NCBI GenBank assembly: GCA_021613335.1
Contig: JAJTWR010000017.1
Coordinates: 191,142 to 255,141, forward strand
Source of the DNA: Whitmania pigra
Lineage: Eukaryota; Annelida; Clitellata; Hirudinida; Haemopidae
DNA length: 64,000 nt
Reading direction: 5' to 3'
In this document: positions 32,892 to 43,154 of the stretch, piece by piece
Layout: each line of letters begins with the position of its first letter
Position numbering within the stretch: position 1 is the stretch's first letter
Notes under the pieces: generated by a model
Databases searched by the model: none
What the model was told of the DNA's origin: nothing
The model's input: only the letters and a program-made list of their open reading frames with translations
Position numbers and translations under genes: made by a program

Positions 32892-34305
32892 TCTTTTTAT
32901 AGTGTATAGAGATGATCTGAAGCTAACAAAATAAATGTTCCAAAATTAGTAAACTGAACTAGTTAATAAAATGTATTTACAAAAACAAATGCAATTATGT
33001 GTAGTTATTTAATTTTTTGTTAATTTGTAAATTTAGTCACCAGCGTAGGGACAGCCGGCTAATAAAATAAAAATAAACAATGTGTAAAAAATTTTAGAAT
33101 AGATTAAAGGTTCGCGAAATTCAATTGAAAATGCCGCATTTCGCTTAAAACGTAAACATGTTGGCCGGCTTTATTTATTTATTTATTTGATTATAGTCCG
33201 TTGCATAACTGAGATGATTTGGACTTTAGTTAGTGTTAGAAAGTTAGAAAGAATGTATTAGAAAGTATTAGATTAATAATATGCATTAATTAATTGTGGT
33301 AAGATTGTGAAAGGCTTATAGTAAGCCGCATCTGTTTTTACAGATCCACCGATAAATGATGTCCACACTTGCTGGATTGCTAAGCATGGATTTCATGTCG
33401 GATAGACCTGTATACATTTTAATTTCTCTCCTCAGGGCAGACTGGGCTGGGCATTCCATGAGGAAATGCTGCACACTTTCGTCTTCCTGAGGGCACTTCT
33501 CGCATCTTCCGTCTGGGTGCCGTTTCATGAGAAACAAGTGCTGATTCAGAGCACACTTTCCAACTCGGAGTCTGGAGATGAGAACCTCCTTCCTCCTTGA
33601 GACACATTGGAATTTGCTCTTCGTCGACACTTGTTTCTCTATTTTCTTATAATGTTGGCTTCGCGGGTCCTCGTCCCATCTGGTTTGCCACTGTTGGAAG
33701 ATGTTGCGGGCCACGGACCTTTTGACATCCTTGATAGACGCCGGAATCCGGTAGTCTATCTGATCTCTTGCAGTGGCATGTTGGCCGGCTCGCTTTACGG
33801 TCTTTAGTATTCCACATAACTCAAAACATCGATTCCTGATTGGCTGGATCAACATTAGTATGATTGCGCTTCTTGACTTAGATGAATAATTGATGAGACA
33901 GATCACCAGTGCAAAAAACACCAGCCACGGCAACAGTGGTATGAATCATTATCGCTCTTCAGCGAGAACCATATTTTTTACCCAAAATATGTATCTTTTA
34001 GCCAATAAATGCAATAAAGTGGTATAGGGCAAACTGATCAAAATGTAAAAAATGTTGAATCATAATCTCACTTGAACAAAATAGGCACTAAAAGTAACAT
34101 AGATATTTTTAATGTTTAAGTTATTTTTAATTTTTTAGGTGTGTGACTTTAGTGTTAAAAATGTGAGTTTATTACAATATTAAGTTTTTTTTATCTCGTA
34201 ATTGCAATGTAGCGCTGCTGGTGGTGATACTAACGGGGTTTCTATTTCGCTAATTTCACTTTTTATTTTGGGCATTTGTAAAACGCTTCTGGTCAGTTTA
34301 TTTTC
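32892..34305. other. Interval between the palindromic element and LIG3
   Basis: Apart from the LINE insert at 33171-33776, I see a short AT-rich piece at 33051-33170. It starts AGCCGGCTAATAAAATA and ends in GGCCGGCT, perhaps a small MITE. Related sequence (CTGGATAATAAAACATAAATA followed by AACAATGTG) stands just left of the palindromic element at 27846-27875. The rest up to 34305 should contain the LIG3 promoter and 5' UTR. No exon is supported. Confidence 0.4.
33171..33776 (-). mobile_element. 5'-truncated RNase H-type LINE (family B) with 14-bp target duplication
   Basis: The minus strand encodes the C-terminal end of a LINE ORF2 that stops at 33316: YRIPASIKDVKRSVARN, CVSRRKEVLISRLRVG, then a CCHC motif (CEKCPQEDESVQHFLMEC). 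It is homologous to residues about 1120-1268 of the long LINE ORF2 at 57212-61018 but belongs to a different family. A 3' UTR with the GTCC...GGAC hairpin and an AAATA-type tail follow. CATGTTGGCCGGCT is present on both sides (33157-33170 and 33777-33790), a clean target duplication. Open reading continues past the insert to 33933 by chance. Confidence 0.85.
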
Positions 34306-34380
34306 AGTCACATAATTTTGTTATACCTGGGTTTTGTTGCTAAGTTGCAAAGGTTTTACAACATTTATAGATCAGTCGGT

Positions 34381-37300
34381 ATGTCTACAAATCGGTTTGC
34401 ATGTGATTATGCTAGACTTGGAACTTCTGGTTGCAAAAAATGTAAACAGAAACTGGCAAAAGGATCTCTTCGATTAGCGAAAGTTACTCCAAATCCGTTT
34501 ACCGATGGAGAAGGGGAGATGAAGCAATATTTTCACGCGAAGTGTTTGTTTGAAACTTTTGCGAAAGCTAGGTCTACTACCAAAGTTATCGAAAATGATG
34601 ATGATATTGAAGGATTCACACAATTACAACAAGATGATCAGGATCTTTTAAATGATATGATAAAAGGTTATCAATTACATGAGAATTAAATTAATTTGAC
34701 ATTAATTAACAAATAAGCCTTAATTTATTTTTTAATTCGTAGAACTTCTGAAGACCAGAGGATCACCAAAGAAACAACCAACAGCCAAAAAAAGAAAAGG
34801 TGATGAAATCAGCAAAGATAATGAACCTAAGCCAAAGAAGAAAAAAGTTGATGGTGAGGATACTTAAAATGTTTAATTTTATTGCATTTCAAGACATTAA
34901 TTTTAAGTAATATATTTCATAATAAGAAATAATGACATGTTCTTGAGCATCATTACTTGCATCTGGAGGTATGCATATTTACAGATCTATGTAAATTAAG
35001 TATTATTATTACTATTATTCTTATCATAACTTTTTAACCTCGATGTAACAAATTATTTCTCCTTAAGATGCACCAAGCTCGAACACCATTAAAAAATCCG
35101 GAAGAAAGTCAGACATAAATGATTCCGAAACAGCCCAGCAATCATCGAAGGCAACAGAAGAGAGCAAGGACGGAAACAATGATGATGGTGGACTTTCTGA
35201 AACAAAACAACGTGACAATTCCTTTCAAGAATTCAGAAAACTTTGTCACAGAATTTCTAATGAAAGCAGCCATACTCTGAAGACTGCAGTTGTCGCAAAA
35301 CATTTGAGGACTGGAACAAACGGAGGTGGGGCAAATTAATTTGTGCAAATTGGGAATTGATTTTCATTGGTTATTTTTCCAGTTAGTTTCCATGGTGATG
35401 TATATCTTCTGCTGAAGTTCTTGCTCCCAGGTGTGGTGAAGACCATCTACAATCTGCAAGATAGGCAACTGGTCAAAATATTTAGTCAGGTTGTTTCATC
35501 AATTAGTTGAAAGATGTAGCACTTGATTGACATTTGTAATATGCTAATTATCATCCTTCAGTAATAATTTATTTGACATTATCTTATGTGCTGAAACTAA
35601 ATGTTTTTTGGCTTCTTATTTTGAGAGGAGATGGAAATGTTTTCAGATATTTGGAGCCGATCAGGACAAAATGCTTGAACATTTGGAGCAGGGCGATGTG
35701 TCTGCCACGGTTGCTGAATTTTACTCGGAAGGTCGTAAAATCAAGCCTCAGAATAAGAGCACTCTTTCATTGCAAGAGGTTTGACATTACATTTTCTCTG
35801 ACATTAAAATGATGTGTATAAGAAGTTATGGAATTATTGAGTTCCATATCCAGCATCAACTATCAGATGAAATTGTGATCAAAAGTAGCTTATTATTTTT
35901 ACCATCCAATGGGTTTCATGATATGCTCTTGTGGCAGCAGTGCAAAAATCAATTGACTCATCACCAGCAAAGGCCAGTGATGATAATTCATTGTAGTTAT
36001 CAGTTGCAATTTTATGTAACAGGTTCCAAAAGAATTGGCATCAGGTTCTTTATCATATTTGTATTTGAGTATTTAAGTAGCGCCCCTACCCAAGGGTGAT
36101 TCCTGGCATGTCAGGCTGGGTTGCGGAAACAACACATAACGACTGTTGCTATTACAGCAGCACGCAGGAACGCTACCTATTTGGCCATCCTGTACTCCAA
36201 ATTACTCTTAATAAAATTATTATACAGTTAGTGCTCGACTTACGACCACGATCGGTTCCGACAGACCGGTCGTGATACGATTTGGTCATAAGTCGAGTGT
36301 GCTATGTGTACAGTAATGTAAAGTGATGTTATAAAAATATATAAGTTAAATTATATCATAAATTTCTTTTATTATTGTTATTAATCATAATTTTTTATGT
36401 TCATTCTATGAGCCATTTGTATCATCTCTATACTATTTTGTTTCTTATTTGTACATCATCTTTAAGAAAAACACTGCTTTAACTGCATGTACAACTGGTT
36501 TAACATGTATTTCCAAAACATACAAAATACAGGTGTTGATAAATCTATAGGAAACATTTTTCCACTTGCAAAACACATTAAATTGTCATTAACATCTAAA
36601 TATATAAACATGTATGAAACATTTTTTTGGTCACTGGTGCTTGGCTGCATTAGTGTCATCATCTAGGCAGCAGTTGGAGTAACGGAGTTGGGTTTTTCAT
36701 AAATGTGGTGATGTTTGTCTTAATTGTATTTTTCTTTTTTTCATCATAAATTTCACGATGCGGACGAAACACATCGTGCACCATCTTTTCAATTCTTGCA
36801 AATTGTTCGATGTTGGGGTTCTATCGATTCGAAATATATAAGAAGTTCATTCAGTAAAGATTGGTGCGCTGAGTAATACAATCGCAAATATAAACAAGAT
36901 GAAAAGTGAAAAAAATACAAATGTTATAACACAATTTAAATTTAAATTCACAAGCTGTATTGTGGTCGTAAAGTCTTATGGTCATAAGTCGTAAGTCGAG
37001 CACGAGCTCTATATATAATTATACAGAATTTTCTCATCGGTTATAACGGAACCCTAATATCTCGAGCAGAAAAGAGGGCTGAATTCATCATTTTACATCA
37101 GTTATCTCGATCTTTGTGACTAATTGCCAACTTTGAAACAGAAACAAAATCAAATTCCCTCTTTGTCATAGAATTTTCTCATTGGTCATTTCAAATCTTT
37201 CATGTCATCGAGCATAATTCACCCCTGCTGATTTTTCCTGGGGATGACATGCTATAGCTAATTTGTTTACACTTTTTCTAAAAGTATATGTTCAGAGAAT

Positions 37301-40300
37301 AAGTCAATAGAGAAAAGCTATGAAATCATATTGCAGTCAGAACAAGGAACAAAACTGACAGACATTTGTAGTCAGCGTGGCATTTCAGCAAACACCATTT
37401 CTGAGTGGAAAAAGAAGGCAGGCATGATAAATCAAATGTATGGGAAGTCTGTCTTTGATCCAGCAAGCAAAAAAAAACTTAGAATGGCTGAGCACAAAGT
37501 TATCGATGATGCATTGCTTCAATGGTTTACAAAGTTCATTAAATGAAATAATAGTGAAAGTTCATTAATGGAGTGCCTTGATGCTCAACTAATTAAAAAC
37601 ACTAAAATTAAAAATATAAAGTCTAAGGTTTTTACAGAAAACAAACAAAAATCTGTGCTATAATTTAATTTTTATTTTTGATGGTCAGAAATCAAATTCA
37701 TATAAATTTAGTTTTGCATAACACGCAAATGATTATAGAAGATAGGGCATGGTGGTATGTAAAATCGTGCATAATAAGCATGTAATATAACTGAAAATAA
37801 AGTAAATGTAATTGTGCAATTATTCAATCCAATAGCAGCTCTTTATTTTAATTAGTGTTCTAATTAAGATTAGAGATATTTGTTATCATTATATATTATT
37901 ATTATTATTGTCATCATTTATTGTTATTATTATTTGTTATTATTTTGATAGGTAGACAGTCTGCTTCAAGAGTTGTCAACATACACCAAGGAGGATGATC
38001 AGTTGAAATGTCTGACCAAAATTGTGAAAAGGTTACTTAATGTCTTCTAATATAAATTTATTTATTTTTAATTATATAAGAAACATAATAACACATAATG
38101 AATCACATAAGGTCTGTTGAATTAATTTAAAATATTCAAATTACACTAATATTATATTGTCTATTTATATCATTTTTGAAGTGTTTATTCTTGACTTTGT
38201 TTTAGGTGCACAGTTAACGATTTGAAGGTGGTAGTGAGACTTATCAAGCATGACATAAAAATAAATTGTGGATCAAAACTGATGTTGGTCTAACATATTT
38301 TTTGAATTAAAACATTTCTAACACCATCATAAAACCTCAAAAACCTATGAATTCTCTTGATACGTTTTTGAGAATGTTGGTTGAGGTAATATCACTGACA
38401 TCAGTTAGAGATATTGGCAATGCTATTTGAAATATATTACAAGCAATGCACATACTAAATGTTATTTAAGTTCTTACCATTGAATGGCCATTCAGTCAAA
38501 CTTTTCAATTTTTGTTGTTTCTGCAGCCTTGATGGTCTCGACAATAAAGCTTACGAAGCATTTAAAACATCACGAGATTTGAAGGCAGTCGTTGAGATGG
38601 TCCTTAAGTCCAGGGATTCTGATGACAAAATCAAAGTGAAGGCAAATTTGATGACTCCTGTACAGCCCATGTTGGTGAGTGGAAAATATGGAATCATCTT
38701 CTGTTGTGACTTGTGGGTTTGGAGGAGAGTTTGTAAAGATGTTGTGCCAATTTGTATCACTTGGAATTGAAACCCTTTTATGCTTTCTTTGTAATGCTGG
38801 ATTATAATCAGTTTTACTAGTTTATTGCTTCTATTTTAACTGAGCCTCTTTGGGTAGATTTGATTAAATAGTTGGCTAATTTCATAATTCTTTTATCACC
38901 AGGCTGAAGCATGCAAAAGCGTTGAACAGGCTTTCAAGAAATGCCCAAATGGAATGTTTGCAGAGATCAAATATGATGGAGAAAGAGTCCAACTGCACAA
39001 GAATGGTGATCAGTTTCAATATTTCAGCCGTTCTCTCAAGCCAGTTCTTGACCACAAGGTTTAATTTAAAGAATGTTTACAAAAAAAAAGTAGAGGGTTA
39101 TGATTAATGAAAATTAGTGTCTTAAAATTCATTTATGTAATGACCATTACTATATTGTCTTAACTCTTTTGTGATAATTCAGGTGAAGCTCTTTTAATTG
39201 CATTCATTTCAAATACAAGTAAAACAGTAAAAATGTAATGCTTGAGCACATTCATTAATTCTTCAATCGTTTCATGTCTCAGGTGAAGCACTTTAAAGAT
39301 TTCATTCCGCAAGCTTTTCCAGGAGCAAGCAGTCTCATCCTGGACAGTGAAGTTCTTCTCATTGACACAAAAAGAGGCAAACCTCTCCCGTTCGGAACAT
39401 TGGGAGTACACAAGGCAGGTTTTAAAAACGCAAATCTTTGGTATGAACGCACAACATTTTCTTTTTTAAACCTCAGAAAGCTGCATTCAGTGAAGCAAAT
39501 GTCTGCCTATTTGTGTTTGACTGTCTCCATTATAACGGAGAGAATCTCATGAAGAAGTAAGTTATCGGGAGTGAACCTAACGAAATAAAAAGGAGTGTCA
39601 GATTAAATAGTTAAATTGTGCCAGTAACAATTTAAATTATCATTTAACCATTAAACATTTATAAAGGCCCATCAAGGAAAGGAGAAAAGTATTGAAAAAG
39701 GTGATGGTTGAAATTCCAAATCATGTCATGTTCTCGGAGATGACTCATGTGACCGTTAGTGGCTGATAATGCTGATAATCAATTGCTAATTAATTAACTT
39801 TTTATGATGCATGCTTAAATTTTAATATTTAATTAATAATTATGCTTACGATCCTGCAGGAAGAACATGATTTGGTAGACCTCATGATGAAGGTTTTTAA
39901 GGAAGGATTGGAAGGTCTTGTTTTGAAGGATGTTAATGTGAGGAGTTGTTTATTGTAGATAATTTATTTAATAATAATTTTAATTAATTAATAATTTAGG
40001 CTAGTACTGATTAAAATGTTCTTGTTCAATTATGACAATTTTTTTAGAAATACATTAGTTGATTAATTAATGTGCATGTGTAGATGCAAGTACTTTTAGC
40101 TGATCTGCTTGCATTGTTACTTTGCATTAGTCAGTGATAAATATGGTATATGCTGTATATACTCATGTGACACCAGTCAGTTGGAATCAATCCAGCATCT
40201 CTTCATGAATTATTGTCATTTGAGCTCCAAAAGTCAAAAGTTAGTGAGAGCAGTAAGCAGTAGTGATGTGAATATTTTTATAGCTCTCTTAAGCTCTGTT

Positions 40301-41014
40301 AACTTCCTGTATTTGAAGTGACCAATCACAACGTCGATTGTACTGCCATTGTACTAAATTGTAATTATGGTTTTGAAGAACATTGTATGTCCACATATGA
40401 TTTTTGAACAGATGTTTGTGTGGAAGGTTGAGTTGATGCTCATTGTCAGCAATGTATTTAGACCACAGAAATTATAATAACAATAACTTAATGAAATGAT
40501 TTTAAAATACAAATTGCCTAAAACATTCAGACATTAAAAACTTTTATTTTTAAACTACAACTAACCTCTTCTTTTTTAAAAGGGCATCTATGAACCTGGG
40601 ATGAGACACTGGCTAAAAGTAAAGAAAGACTACCTTGCTCAGGGTAAAATGGCAGACTCTGCTGACTTGGTGGTCCTCGGAGCTTATTTCGGAACTGGTC
40701 AAAAAGGTCTCAATTTTAACAATCCATGCATTTCTCTTTTTAGAGCAACCATTTATTAAACGTTTTAAAATTATTTATTGGCTTATAATAGGGTTAGCTA
40801 ATAATGACAGTAATAGTTAATTGTTATGGTATCACAGCCCCAGTGCGTACATTTCATTACTTCTCCAGGTGGAAAAAAATCAGTTTTTCTGATGGGTGCT
40901 TACAATGAGGTTACTGGAAAGTGGTGCACAGTCACTAAGTGTGGCAGTGGATTATCTGATGCAGCACTTGATAAGCTGCAAACATCTATAGTTATGAAGA
41001 AGATTAGCAAGGTA

Positions 41015-41053
<39 letters not shown>

Positions 41054-42826
41054 CACAATTTAAGTGATTAGTTGTAAACTAAGTGCATATTTTTTTTTAT
41101 CTCCTTTTACAACTCAGTAAGCTGCAAAACATTATAACATACCCAAAATTTTAAGGTTTAACCCGAGATCCACAAGTGATTGTTAATTATTTAAAATTTA
41201 TGTATTCTTGTCAGATTGCTTGATTGACTCAAGCACTTGAGATATTAATTTATATTGTCATTCTGATCACACAAAATTCAAATGATTATTATGTAACGAT
41301 TATTGTTTTAGGATCCAAACCAAGTTCCTTCCTGGTTAAATGTCTCAAGAACTCTTGTTCCTGACTTCGTCGTACAGGATCCAAAGGTTGTAATAGAATG
41401 CACTTTTATTATTTCTCATAACTATCAGTTTTTGCCCAATGAACGGTTTCCTGCTGGTATTAATCAATCATTCTAGTTTGGACTTTCTTGTGCACTAAAA
41501 AAATGAGCTGAAATGAATATTTTTACAACTGCTTTGTTTATGCTTGTCTTTAATGATAGGCCTCTCCAGTGTGGGAAATATTTGGCACAGAATTCTCAAA
41601 GTCTGATGTGCACACAGCTGGTGGAATTTCCATAAGATTTCCAAGAATCCTCAAGGTGAGAGATGACAAAACTTCTGAGGAAGCTACCAGTGTCCAGAGG
41701 TTAATGGTAAGTACTTTCCATGATCACTTGAAATGCTGAATGAACTAAAACAACCAACACAGGGAGATTTTTATTTGTCATTTAAACTCAGTGTTTCTCA
41801 ATGTAGCTCCTCTTTGAGAAGTCAAAAGAACATTCAAGGATTGAAAATCTCTTCAGCCAAAATTCCTTGAAACCAAAAAATAAAAGTCAGAAAACCAAAA
41901 CTGCCTCAAGGGAAGAAAAGAGTGAAGAAGAAAATTTGAATGAAAGCGCAACCAACGGAAGTGGCGAGGATGAACCAATGGAGCGTCAAGAAAATTCATT
42001 CACAATCAAGAGTGACCAAGTGAGGGTCTTTGAATATTTCATTTTATTAGTGTGAACACCAGCAAATGAAAAATGATCACAATCATCATCTTGAATGTTT
42101 GATAATTATTTCATCCATGATCAATGGCTTATACCTGCTAGTAATGTGCATGTTACCTAAGTATAGGTAAGTATGGTTACCTACACAGCAAGTGTAATAA
42201 TAAAAACATGCAAATCCAACTAATGGAACACAGCTTCAAGTTGGCCATGTTATGTTTTCCTTTTAACAAATTAATGCTCATCAAAGAAGTTTTAAATTTC
42301 TTAACAGTTACTCAAAGATTTGTTTCCGGGGTTGTCCTTCCAATTGTCAACAGATCTCGAAGTATCTTTAAAAGAGAAGCTAAAGAGATACATCATTGCG
42401 TGAGTCTTTTTTATTATTAAAATTATTATACATCATAATATTGATACATCATCGTGTGAGTCTTTTTTATTATTAGAATGATTGTATATTCACATTATTT
42501 TAGGATTTGTTTCATGCTTAAACAAGTCAAAATATTGAACCATTTGTCAATTTCCTAACAGATATGGTGGTGATATCGTAGAAGATGATGTTAATAGTGG
42601 TGACTACATTGTCTCTTCCAATAACAAGGTGAGTAGTGATAAAAGTACTGGATCCATAACTTTGATTGCATTAACACAATGTAACATTAGTACTTTTGGG
42701 GAGATCACAAACGTCATTTTATTTTATTTTCAGTCTGAAATTGAAAACTCCAAAGTTATTGCTCCAGAGCTTATTTGGACATGCATCAAAAATGCAGAAC
42801 CACTAAATGCATTAAAGTGCAGATGA
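34381..42826 (+). CDS. LIG3: DNA ligase III
   Basis: ATP-dependent ligase that seals nicks in base-excision and single-strand-break repair and in mitochondria, partnered by XRCC1 in the nucleus (family knowledge). Twenty-one exons join in frame to 895 residues: 34381-34666, 34743-34853, 35068-35325, 35383-35489, 35647-35778, 37952-38031, 38206-38283, 38527-38674, 38903-39058, 39283-39414, 39477-39556, 39667-39754, 39860-39937, 40583-40706, 40869-41011, 41312-41386, 41560-41706, 41807-42019, 42308-42399, 42562-42628 and 42734-42826. Domains in order: PARP-type zinc finger (FACDYARLGTSGCKKCKQK to YFHAKCLFE); Lys-rich linker; DNA-binding domain; nucleotidyltransferase with motif I EIKYDGERVQ (Lys is adenylated) and EGLEGLVLKD; OB fold with WLKVKKDY; acidic linker; C-terminal BRCT (IIAYGGDIVEDD, ELIWTCI). 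The intron after exon 39414 appears to be GC-AG. The large intron 35779-37951 holds transposon DNA. Length matches vertebrate LIG3. Confidence 0.96.
36225..37009. mobile_element. pogo/Tigger-like MITE in a LIG3 intron
   Basis: The left end CAGTTAGTGCTCGACTTACG and the reverse complement of the right end share GTGCTCGACTTACGAC. Both ends abut TA, at 36223-36224 and 37010-37011, as expected of the Tc1/mariner-pogo group. The 785-bp interior has no intact open frame. The six outermost bases of the right end differ from the left. Confidence 0.75.
37297..37546 (+). pseudogene. Tigger/Jerky-type transposase N-terminal DNA-binding fragment
   Basis: An open stretch ending at 37546 reads SIEKSYEIILQSEQGTK, DICSQRGISANTISEWKKK and a following segment ending LLQWFTKF. 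This is the first helix-turn-helix, and the start of the second, of CENP-B/pogo-type transposases. The DDE domain is missing. It lies 290 bp right of the pogo-type MITE in the same LIG3 intron and may be a remnant of the same family. Confidence 0.7.
42387..42475 (+). repeat. 56-bp duplication copying a LIG3 splice donor
   Basis: The last exon bases and donor at 42387-42420 (GATACATCATTGC then GTGAGTCTTTT) recur at 42443-42475 as GATACATCATCGT then GTGAGTCTTTT. The second donor is intact in consensus. Use of it would add 56 nt and shift the frame, so the upstream site is presumed to be the real one. Confidence 0.8.
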
Positions 42827-43154
42827 ATATAGTGATATGGCTTCTGGCTGTAAAATGTCAGGCTTTTACATCATCATCCTTTATAAATAGTTTTTGAGTT
42901 TTTGTCATCAAGCTCTTTTCTTGCTCTGGTAAAGTGTTACGTGGTTACAAAGCTGTTTTTCATTCATTAACCTCTAAATTGTGAATGTTTGTCTTGAAAG
43001 ATAATCTTCATTTACTATTTTTGGAAGCCTTCTATTTTGGGAAAAAAGTGAGATTATCACATTTTTGAGCAGAGTAAATGAAGCTGAATTGATGATATTA
43101 ATTATTTAATTATGATTATGGAATGTGATTGACTTGAGCTCAGTTATTGTACTT
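42827..43154. other. Short convergent 3' interval
   Basis: The spacer between the LIG3 stop and the minus-strand LRR gene. It should contain both 3' UTRs. Nothing else is recognised. Confidence 0.5.

Noticed and set aside
33777..33933. Extending the LINE ORF of the 33171 copy to 33933
   Set aside because: The 14-bp target duplication ends the insert at 33776. The extra open codons are flanking DNA.
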